Shown piece by piece: positions 48,857-60,800 of a stretch of 64,000 nt of DNA (positions are counted from its first letter, which is position 1; each line of letters opens with the position of its first letter). The notes under the pieces are model-generated. The model ran no database searches. It was not told where the DNA came from and saw only the letters and a list, made by a program, of their open reading frames with translations. This DNA is from Zygaena filipendulae (taxonomy: Eukaryota; Arthropoda; Insecta; Lepidoptera; Zygaenidae): positions 13,345,001-13,409,000 of the forward strand of contig OU015652.1 of assembly GCA_907165275.2 (NCBI GenBank). The letters run 5' to 3'. The position numbers were made by a program, and so were the translations under genes.

Positions 48857-51800
48857 CTGCGGGAGCACAACAAACACCATAGCAACATGTTTTTTTTTTT
48901 CACACACTTTCTGATCACCCGACAGTTTTTGCTTGGTTTCCATAAAGGGGCTATCCATAGATTTCGTCACACGAATTCAATAGTTTTTCATCCGGGGCTG
49001 GCCCCTAATGGAGATTGTTGTTTGTTACGAGTAAGCCTTAAAATTTAATGCCTATATGGATTGCAATGGTTGTTTTTGAAATCCCTATATCCCTACTAAT
49101 GCAATAAATGCGAAAGTAATTCGTATATTCTGTCTCTGTCTGTTACGCTTTCACGCTTTAACGACTCAACCGATCATCATGAAATTTTGTATACACATTG
49201 TCAGGAGGACATAGGGTACTTTTTGTTCCGGAATTCCCGGGGGAACTCTGACATTAATGCGGGTGAAACCGCGGGGAACATCAAGTAAGTAAATAAATAA
49301 ATAATATGTAGGTATGCGGGTAGGTACCGGAGCACGTCGGTGGTGGTCTGCGAGTCGAGCGGGTGCGCGTTGTGGTCGCGGCGCTGCGTGAAGGAGGCGA
49401 AGTCGTCGTTGGCCTGCACGTTGCCCGCGTGCAGGTGCAGCGCGTTCTTGAGGCAGGCGGGGCACGCGTCGCGCAGGTGCGCGCTGCCCGCCCACCACCA
49501 CGCCGGCATGCCGCCCAGCGGCGCCGTCGACACCAGGTAGCCCAGCGCCAGCGGCTGCTGCAGCACCGTGCCCACTTGCTCCTGCGCACAAGCGACACAC
49601 GCACCGGTCACATTCGCGTTGGTTACGGCCGCGGCATATCGCTTATAACGAACCGCTCTTACAACGCTGTGTGATTTAGTCGGGATCACTGAACTAATCT
49701 AATGAAAAATATACTATTCGAGCTATAGAGACGTAACAGAAAATTAATAGTAACCTCTCGCTGTAGAAACGTGACGCTTCAAAGCGTTTTATATGTTTTG
49801 AAGATGACACTAGGATAAAATGTAACTATACTCATTACTCAATCTAGAACACAAAACTAAAATATATCATGCAACGCGAGCGACGTAGATGCGATCCTCA
49901 TTGAACAGATTTGGGGCTATGAAAGCGAATAAATGAATGGAGAATAAAGGAATAGGTAAGTTCCGTTCATTCCATCCAGTATAGTATTATACGCCCTCGA
50001 GAGGAGTGGAGTAGCGTAGAGTAGAGTGGAGTGGTGTATGGTAGAGTGGAGTATATTAGAGTGGAGCGGAGTGAAGTAAACAGAGTGGAGCGAAGTATAG
50101 TAGAGTGGAGCTGAGTGGAGTGGAGCGGAGTATAGTACAGTGGAGCAGAGTGAAGTAAATAGAGTGGAGCGAGAATGAAGCGAAGTAGAGTGGAGCGGAG
50201 TGGAGTAGAGTGGAGCGAGTGGAGTATAGTAGAGTGCAGAAAAGTATAATTAAAGGAGTTGAGTAGTGCGTAGCGAAGGAAGGGTGCGGAGTGGAGCAGA
50301 GTGGAGTAGAGCAGGGTGGCAGGGTGACAGGGTGGTGGTGTGTGGTGTGTGGTGTGCGGTAGCGTGCGGTACTGACGGCGCTGTGCTCGTCGGCGTGCGC
50401 GTAGCCGGCGTGCGCGTGGTGGTGGCGCGCGGGGCTGCCGTCGCGCGACGCCGCCTCGTCATCGGGGCGGCGCGGCGACGCGCGCGGGCTGTTGTGCAGC
50501 CACATGCCGTTGAACAGCTCGCCCTCGCTGAACAGCTCCGACATGTTCGCCTCGCCCATGTCGTCGTCCATCTCCATGTCCATGTCGAGGAACATCATGT
50601 CGTTGCCCTCGCCGTTGGGCATCATCGGCTCCACGGACAGCGACTGGTTCGACTGCGGGACACGACACGCGAGCGATGTAACCTCCGATCACTGTCTCCG
50701 ATTACAGATCTATTCTCGAATAGGTTTATTGATAAACTATTACGAGGGAATGTTTTTTTACCAAGCGCAAATCTATATTTCTGTATTCGGAAGACAGGCG
50801 TGAGTTCATACAAATTCAAGTTTATGCCCTCGATAGCTAAAATTGATTCATTCATAAACCTACATTCTGGATTTTTTGTCGCAAAACAAAGCCGACACTT
50901 TCAGTTCGGCGATCCCTTGTATATTAGCTATCAGCCTCCCACTAATACCCCGCGATACCACGCAAAAGTTATTCTAGATAAAATCCGAAGACAGTTTGAC
51001 ACAATATGTAGAATCTACATATTTTAACGATATTATTCACTGACGCACACGCGCCCAACACGTGTACACTTGCAAGCCGGCCGTCTTTACTTGTGGGAAA
51101 GTACTCGAATCAGTTCATTTGTAGGTAGGTACCTGCGTGGTGGCCGAGGTGGGGAAGACGAGTATGTGCGTGGCGGTGACGTCGCGCGGCGTGTGCAGGT
51201 GCGACTGGATGGAGGCCTGCGAGAAGCGCTCGTCGGGCGTGAACCGGTCGGCCATGAGCCGCATGGCGGGGTCCGGCTCGGTGGACACGAGGCACGCGGA
51301 CAGCACGCCGGGCGCGCCCGCCGCCAGCGCGCCGCAGCTGCCGCACGCCGCGCGCAGCTGCCCCGACACGCGCACCAGGTTCTTGCGCGACAGCAGCCAG
51401 CTCCAGCCTGGCCGGGAGCACACGGCACGGTTTACAATGTTTGTTACGCTTTCACGCCTTGACCACTGAACCGATCATCGTGAAATTATGCATACACGTT
51501 GACAGGTGTACAGAGGACATAAGGTAGACATAAGGTAGCCTGAAATAAATGAGAGCATGTTAAAAAAAAAATTAGGGGTTGTTCGGTCCACTGCGTGAAA
51601 CCGAACACTGCTTTCGACAGCGATTTACGCGATCGAGCCGCTTTCCTACGGCCCGGTCGCGGCAGTCGATTCATGTCGGTCACGGGCGTCGGTATACTAT
51701 CAATCAATCCATAACAAACGAATCGGCTCGCCAGCCGCGTCCTGTGCCGACCACAACATCTATCATAGACAATCACCCTGATATACAATAAACAAATAAA

Positions 51801-54800
51801 TCAACATATCTAGCCGTATCAGTCACAGGTCACTGTGCCCCACACAGGGGTTAAACTAATTACGGAGTGAAATTTGATAAACGATTAGTGAAATCTATTG
51901 TTAATATTATAAAGAGGAAAGATTTGATTTTTTGTTTGTTTGTTACGATTTAACTGAAAAACTACAGGGTCGATTTAAAAAAATCTTTCACCATTACAAA
52001 TCTACATTATCCCTGAGTAACATAGGCTATATTGTAATCCGGACTTCCCGCGGGAACTCCGAAATTATCGCGGCTGAAACCGCGCGGGACAGCTAATGAA
52101 ACTATTTAATTAGAGTTTACCTTTGAGCTCGCCGTGCCCGATGCGGCCGACGCGGCCCACGATGAGCCGCCACGGCTGCGCGGACTGGCTCATCACGCCC
52201 ACGATGAAGTCCATCAGCTTGGCGAGCCCCAGCCGCCGCGCGGGCGCGCTCCGCCTCCGCCGCGACCTGCGCACAGACAAGTACACGCACGTCATAAAAT
52301 AAAAAATAAAATAAAATAAATAAATGTTTACAATACAGCTTTTAAAGCTAAATAATTTAAGACATTTCACAATTGGAAAAATACAAAAATTACCTACCAG
52401 TTTCGTAAAATGACCGCTTTTCTAAAACGTTCACTTTCCTAAAATGAATTGGTTTTCTTGAACTGAATAAGTTCGATGTTTTTCGAAATAAACTACTTGC
52501 CAAAAATAATTTGTTTCCCGACTACTCGTTTGAGCTACACACTTCGTTTTTATCAAAATAATGCTGGTGTCAGTGTTAATTCCGGTCATTCAGCTGTGTT
52601 GTTTGCATAACATAACACAAGAGGGCCGGCGCGTAGTGTCGGGGCTCACCTGGCGGGCACGTGTATGTTGACCGCGAGCGTGTCGAGCAGCTCGCCGCGC
52701 GCGTCCGTGGCGGCGGCCAGCAGCCAGCGCTGGTCGTGCGACAGGCAGTACGCCACGTACAGCACGGCGGCCGCCTCGCCGCCCGCGCCGCCGCCCGCCC
52801 CGCCGCCGCCCCACGCGTCCGCCGCGTCGCGCGCCCGCCCCGCGCCGCCGCCGCCGCCCCCGCCGCCCGCCAGCACCCACGCCGGCGAGAACAGCTTGTA
52901 CGGCTCGCGGTCCTTCTCCTGCAGTCGACGGTGAAGACAGAATTAGCGATAACGATTTTAGAGTTAAATTTCGCGTACAAAGACAACAATTTTAAATTTA
53001 GTAAGTGTTTTAATGAGATGTTTTTATGAGACTAACTTCTTTGTTCTTGATGAAAAGGTTCCCGGCGGCGGCGGTGCCGAAGCCCGTGAGCGACTTCCCG
53101 TTGGGCGTGTGCACGAGCAGCCGGCGCGCGCTCGTGAACACGCTGAAGGCGAGCGCGCGCGCCTCCGCGCCGCAGCCCGCGCCCTCGCCCTCGCCCTCGC
53201 CGCCGCCCTCGCCGCCGCTCCACCACTCGCACACGCTCTCCAGCGATATTATCTGTGGAGCACGCCCGCCGACACGTTACATGACACTGTTCCCACTTTC
53301 CTGTAACATGCGACTGTAACACAAGTGTAAAGCGAGAGGGTGATCACCTTGATGAGCGGGTTGTGGTGCTGCAGGTGGCGGTGCGTGTGCGCGGCGAGCC
53401 GCAGCAGCGCGTGCAGCGCCTGCGCGCGGTGCGCGTGCGACGCGGGGGGCTCCACCACGTACACGACGAGCGCCGCACCGCCGCCCTCCTCGTTGTCCCA
53501 CGAGGAGGTCGCGCCGCTGCCGAGGCCGGCGCCGCCCGCCCCGCCCCCGCCGCCACTACCGCCGCCCCCGCCGCTGCCGGGGCCCGCGCCCGCGGGGTCG
53601 CCCTCCGGGTCGGCGGGCGGGCCCGGCGTGGCGGGGTGGTCGGGCGTGGAGGGCGGCCGCATCGGCGAGGGCGCGGGCCGGTCGGCGGGCTCGAACAGCG
53701 AGCGGTCCACGCTGAGCGCGCCCAGCTGCGGCACGAGCGAGGCGCGCAGCGTGTCCGCGTAGGCGCGCAGGTAGTCGCGCGCGCGGCCCGCCGGCAGCTC
53801 GCCGGTCCACTCGTCGGCGGCGGCGGCGGCGGGCGCGGCGGCGGCGCGCACGAGCCCCTCGCGCGCGACCCGGTCGATGGGCCGGTGGCGGCCCAGGCGG
53901 CACGCCTCGTACGCGGCGGTGAGCTCGCGGAAGAAGTTCTTGAGCGGGTCGAGCAGCGCGTCGCAGTCGGCGGCGAGCACCACGTACGCGACGTCGCGCG
54001 AGTACGAGTACGGCTCGAGTGCGAGCCGCTCCCAGTGGCGCAGCGCGTAGGGCGACAGCGAGAGCCAGTCGCGGTCGTGGCCGACGAGCAGCGGCGGCAC
54101 CGGCTGCGGCTCGCACAGGTCCTCGTTGCCGCGCCCCGCCAGCCGGTGGAACTGCCGCCACGTGAGCGGCCCGCTGACGCCGTCCCACATGCGCGCGCCG
54201 CAGCAGCGCTTCTGGATCGCGTCCTGCAGCAGCGGCCGCAGGCGGCGCATCAACCTGCGCAGCGCGACGGGCGGCGTTAGTGGCCGGGTGGGGGCGGGGG
54301 GTGAAGGGGACGGGCGGGCGGGTGACGTCAGCGGCGCGAGGCCGGCACTCACCGCACAACGTCCCGCGAGGAGCGCGGCGCGCGCGCCCCGATGAAGGGC
54401 CAGCGGTGCACGGCGCCGCTGCAGGGCGCGCCCGCAGCCACGCGCAGCGCGCGCGTCGCCGCCGCGCCGCCGTCGGAGTATCTGCATGGAAACATTACTT
54501 TATGAAAAAAAACCTTACGGCTAATGTAACAACTTTTTTTTTTTTTTTCAAACACTACTATGTTTGATTGTTTTAAACATATATATAATTAAATTCTTTT
54601 TCGATAAAATTGTACGTTACAACTTACAAGCGATATGATTTTTAGGTTAATTATCCCCCTGGCCGGCACACAAAACAACAAAACTTTTTACAGATTCCTC
54701 AGAACGCGTTACAATGAAATAAGTGTGCTGATCCTCTGTCGCGGTGCACCGCGCGCAGGTTGCACTCACTCGAGCAGGTTGAGGTGCGCGGGGTCGTGCG

Positions 54801-57800
54801 CGACGCGCGCCCGCTCGCGCGCGGCCCGCACCAGCGCGTCGGCGCGCCCGCCCGCCGGCGCCGCGCTCGCCGCCAGCACCACGCCCGCCACGTCCGCCAG
54901 CCCGGCCCCGCCCGGGCGCCGCGCGCCGCCGCCCGAGCCCGCACCGCCCGCACCGCCCGCGCCGCACTCCTCCGCCAGGCCGGTGATCTCCAGCTCGTCC
55001 TGCGACGCGGGACACTCATATTGATACACATGTCGCGAATATAGATAGACAATCAACCCGGTATAAATATTAAGATGGCGATTCTTTTGCATCATTAAAG
55101 GTTTACTGGATAATACGTGAGATGTATTATTTCGTTATCTGAGCTCTTTGTATTGAGAATTTCAATGGTAATCGACATGACTATATAATACGCGAGGCTT
55201 AGTAGAGGCGACTCAATAGGGAAAACCCTCGCCTCTATCCGAAGTCGGATGGTGCCCAACAACCACCATCCGACTTCGGCCCACGTTACATTTCTTACTA
55301 ACCTAGGATGGATTTCATAATTTAAACATATTTATTTAATTAGCGAAACAGATATTAATTTCTTATCGTGCCAGTGACATTCGATTCGGAAACAACACAA
55401 AAACTATCTCATCTTCCCTCGAGAGGAAGTTTCCAATAGTGGTCGCTCCCTGGTGAGCGGTGACCACAGAACAGAAAATAACAGATAGAAGGGACATCAG
55501 CTTAGTTTAGTATGAAAACCAATGTCGCCGGGTGATTTTCGCACACAAAACTATTCATCACGCACTAAAACATTACCGTATAGAAATGTATAGTGTATTA
55601 TACTTTATGGTTATGTTTTTACTTAGTCACTGTTTTCAAAAATCACAGTTTCGGGAATATTGTGGTAAATATACTTGGGATGGCAGCAAAAGAAGTTCTG
55701 GGCAAGTAAAATTGCTCTAACTTCCTTTGCAACGGCGGCGCGCCTGCCCCGCTCACGCGTCCTCTCTAGTTAATTTGTTTGGTCCGTGGCCTGTTGGTGA
55801 GGGTGACTGACCTCGTAGAAGAGGCCGGCGCGGTGCGCGAGGCGGCGGTTGACGACGGCGCTGAAGCCGCACGAGCAGCGCGGCGGCTCGTCGTCGGCGC
55901 GCGGCGACCCGCCCGGCGAGCCCGCGCCCCAGCCCAGGTACGTGGCCGCGTCCGCGCCGCGGATGTTGCCCACCATCTGACGTCGCACACCACACCACAC
56001 CACACGTTACTACAACCTCAACCCTTCAGCTGCACTACCAGAACAATGTTTGTAAAATTTTTAGCATGAAGTACAGTACGGATGGGAGTAAAAATCTCAT
56101 TTTCCGTCACGGCGTCAAACGGCTGCTTTAAGGAAAAACTGTATTTCAATCAACTGTATTTTTTTTCGAAATGAGTTCCTTTTTTTGTATTTTTGGGTCA
56201 TTTCACGCATAACGGACTCAGTTATGAAAAAAAAATCGTTCTGACCAAGTGTTCGACGACAATCACGCATTTTTTTTTTATTGTGAGCAAGTTAGATGTT
56301 TGACCACAGTTAATTTGAAGTTATGTGATGGTGTGGTCGAAGATTGCAAACACATTTAATCTGGAATGGAAACTGGCTTTCAAATGAAGCTGCCGGAATA
56401 CAAAAATCTCAAATCAAAATGTGCTTTTCTTGTTCCATCATACTGTCGGTTCGGATCGGAAGATCTTAACACTATCGAAATTACTGTGTAATCACTTGTC
56501 AAAAATAGTAGGTGCTAGCTGATATTTACGACGCCATATAAAAGAAAAGCGAGCAACAGAGGTGCAATCAAGTTGACCGCCGTATATCGACGTGAGATTT
56601 TGGGAAGCGATCTTAATGTAGGTACCTAAAAGTCGAATATAACCAACCTTGGGCCCCGCGTTGCAGACGCACAGCGTGCAGCTGTCGAAGTTGTGGTCGC
56701 GGAACACGTTGAGCGCGGTGTCCGCGAGCAGCACGTTCACGAGCAGCGGGCACGCGGCGGCCGCGGCGCGCGGCGACGCCGGCGACTGCGGCGACTGCAC
56801 GCCCGACGCGCACGCGCCCATGCCCACGCCGCCCACGGACCCGCCCAAGCCCACGCCCACGGCGCGCCCGCACGGCGACGCCGCCACGCTGCCCGCGCCG
56901 CCCGCGCCCGCCTGCTCGCGCGCCTCCCGCGCCTCCCGCGACTCCACGGCGGGCGACGACGTGCGCTTGATGCCTGGTGAACGAGGTATCTCTAGTCATT
57001 CGTATTTTTATTTAAGTACATCATAGAATTTTAAATCGTTCACATAAACATTGAATCCCTTATGTCACTATTCTCGGGATTTTAGTCTTAAAAAGTCTTG
57101 ATAAAATAAATAAATAATTTTATTCAAAGGTGGTCCTAATTATTCACAACCTCCAAGTGCTCTGACTGGAGGGAAGAAGTCGCGCAACAAACTCCCCAGC
57201 AGCACACTGCCAGTTTAATTACAAGTTTTTTATTCCTAATAATTATGAGGGCAAAGAATCATGATTCACAAACTTCTATTACCTAAAAAAGTAAATTATT
57301 TGTTTTTTTAATAGCATCATATAAGTACTATTCGTCACATAGTGGAATGCTGACGCCAGAAACACAGTTTCAACTATAGTTTTGCCGCTGGTGCCTTAAC
57401 TGTATAATTGAATCGTTAAAACTTATTATTATTGTTTTTACCTTGTCGCTGCGCGGCGGCGGCGCTGTTGCTGGCGCTGGCGGCGGGCGCGGCGTCGGTG
57501 GCGGCGGCGGCGCCGGTTGCAGCGGCAGTGGCGGCGCGCGGCTTGGCGTCGCGCTGCCAGCGCGGCCGGTACACGGCGTGCGGCGGCAGCGCCACGGGCG
57601 GCAGCAGCTGCGACGGCAGCGTCGGCAGCGCCGCGTACTTCGACGAGCCCACGTACTTGGCCACCGGCGGCGGCTTGAACACGTACGACCAGTCCTGCAC
57701 GAGGCATGACACAAACACATTTTTGTAATCGTTCCAGCTATGACTGCTAGTATGAGTAGGTACTAGCTAACAAAGAAACCCTCAGACGTGTTGGTCGGGG

Positions 57801-60800
57801 ACTTTAATGATATTTATTTTAGGCCAACAGTCTGAGGGTCTGCATATAATAAGATTCGGGTCTGTAAGGATTATGTGGTTTTTGAAATAAATGAAATGAA
57901 AAATGAAAATAAAAATAATCCATATCAACAATTAATAATTTAAATCGGTTATCGGTTATCGGTTATGTGCGGGAGTTTATACCTACTACTCTTCATTAAT
58001 GGCTTTTTATAGATAATATTGTAGTTTTTGGACCCATGGTGGCTGTAATTTTGTGGGAGCATACCGTAGTCCAAGCGAATAATTTAGCAATTATGTTCTT
58101 ATATGATATAAACACATAGCTCCACTTGAATGAATAATATTTATAATACTGAGACCATCGAAGTAGGGTTAGCAATTATTTAGTTCTTAAAGTGCTCATT
58201 TATGTTATACAACATTGTTAACCTGTCTGTGGTCCTATTGATAATAAGTTAAAAAAAAAAAAAATGATATCTTTTACACAACTCAAGATATAAGTTATGT
58301 TCCCCAATACATAACATAACAGCCCGCCCCTGGTCACTGACGGCGCAGAAGACACTATCACACTCGCTGCGTTCTGGCGTTGAAATGCCACAGACACTCT
58401 TTTACCAGAAACGATCAGGAACGAGGGTCACAACCTTTAAGGGGCCAGTCGGTCTCCTTCCCAAACCAGTCAGCTGATCGTGTGATATAAACGTGGAGTC
58501 AGTCACCTCGATGGGCTCCAGCGGCGGCGAGCCGGCGTGGTGGTGGTGGTGGTGATGGTGGTGGTGGTGCAGCAGCGCGGCGGGCGCGTGCGCGTCGTCG
58601 GGCGAGAAGCCGGGCGAGGGCTGCGCGTGCGCCTCCATGCTGGGCGGCGTGGGGAACATCTTGCTCAGCTCCTCGGGCCGCACGCACCGCCCGCCCGCCC
58701 CGCCGCCGCCGCCGCCCGCCGGGCACCGCGACTCCTCCGACTTGTTCGAGTCCGGCGGCGTTTGTACTTGCAACTGGATGCGAGACGCACATTTTAAAGT
58801 GTATATTCAATTATTTTCTATCACACTGATCAGATTTATTTTCTATTTCCTAAAAACAAATCAATGACCACTTCGGGAAATGTAAGGACAAGGAAAATAG
58901 TACGTCACTTTAGTTTACAAGCGAAATAGTAGAGTGTATCACAAGGTATTAAAATTGTATTTTTAGGGCGAGGGCGTTATTTTGAATCCAGACTGGAGTG
59001 AAGGATTCTAGAGTAGAATCTTAAATTCTTATACAGAATACCAGAGGAAAAAATAATTTTAATGCCGAGTGGTCCCCCTCTATGTGAAAATGAAACAAAA
59101 AATCGCTGTAATATATTTAGGTATTTGTTATGCACATCAGTTGCCGCCTTTGACTTTTTTTTTGTTTGAGGTGTGAGTCTCACCGGCCAGTACTTTATTC
59201 ATACAATTTGTGCAGTATTTGACGTTCGACCTCCTTAGTCGTCTCTGGCGATAGACATTACAAGTTTCATATTCCAAGTTCACAACACATTATTACCCGC
59301 TATTTAGCGGGTTAAAATGAATTTCAGTACAACTTTTAGTCACACTTATTGAAGGGAACCTAAACGTACTACTTTAGGTGCACTTATATTCTAATAAAAC
59401 GTCAGTTTTTGAATAGATGGGATGAAAATTTATTGATATTACGTCGATGATTTTTTTTACGGCTGTTACCCACGGATTCAATAGCGTTAAATTCGGAGTT
59501 CCCACGGAAATTCCGGGGTGAAAAGTACACCATATCCTTTTCCGTACCCGCGACATATATGCAAAATTTCCCGGTTCGCCCATTCACATTTATAACAGGT
59601 ACTTACTGGTTAGTATAATTACATCACAATATAATAATAGTAATAATTGGTTTCACTCACAAGTCTTACCGTCTCATCGCCGCTGGCGGCGTCGTCCGAG
59701 TTGTCGAATATTTGATCCAGATCCTTGAAGGTGGGGCAGAGGCCGTCCGATGTGAACAGGTTCTTGTACTCTTTCAAATCCTCCTGCCGACGTCACAAAC
59801 TTAGATATTGAGCGCGGCAAGGCAAGCAAACTTTCGACCTTTGGTATGACCTGTCCTATAGTAAAAGAATATTCAAAATCTGTTCATAAGTCAGTGACCA
59901 CATTTTTTTATAGTATACTTAGGTATTCTTATAGCGCAGCAGCAGTATGTGTTACTAGCTTTTATTAAATTTTTAGGTTCCCCGTTTGTTTATTTTCATG
60001 TTTATTAATAGTTAAAGTTATGTACTGTAACAATAAAAATAAAAAGATATGGACTGGCGCGGAAAAATGGCTACACGAAGCGACCACCACGCTGGCTAGT
60101 GGGCGTGTCAGGGTGGGTTTTAGGTTTTAAGTGTTTATTTCTCATAAGAACAAATTACATATTGTTCACTTAAAATGAGAAAAATACAACATAGTCGAGT
60201 GTGGCGTGTGCAGCGGGTGCGGGGGTGGGTGTACACGTCAGAGGGGGTGTGGGTGTGTGGTGACGTCACTCACGTATTCGTGCTTCTCCTGCTTGATGTG
60301 CGCGTGCGGCGCGCGCTGCGGCGCGAGCGTGTGCCGCTGGCCCGCGTACAGGTCGGCGCCGCACGCCGCGCCCAGCGCCAGCTCCTCGCGGAACCGGCTC
60401 TCCTCCGGCTTGAAGCGCTTCACCGGGTGCTCCAGCCTACACCGCACAATGGTAATACATTATAGCGACGTGCCGTACTATAAACAATAATAATTTATCG
60501 GCAGAAATCGGCTCCAACTTAGAACAAGTTAGAAAAGTTTAGTTTAGTATTCTACGAATGTGCATTAAATCTAATAAAAAAGCTGCGATTAATTAATGAA
60601 ACTATGAACGAACGAACTGAATCAAGTTACGCAGAAAAAAAACGAATTGTGTATTTATGTACCCAGTCATGCAGAAATAAGAATTGATCCACTTTTCTAC
60701 ATAATTATGTACGGTACAAAATGAAAGTGCCTAAATCAGGGGGTTGGTAGCAAAAAACAATAAAGAATTTATATATGTAAAATGTATCCAAACGTCAAAC

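Noticed and set aside
50266..51027. 253-codon + strand frame
   Set aside because: Runs through a minisatellite, antisense to a MED13 exon, then AT-rich intron; no recognisable protein.
53363..54280. 305-codon + strand frame opposite MED13 exon 11
   Set aside because: Antisense shadow of a very GC-rich coding exon whose real frame matches MED13.
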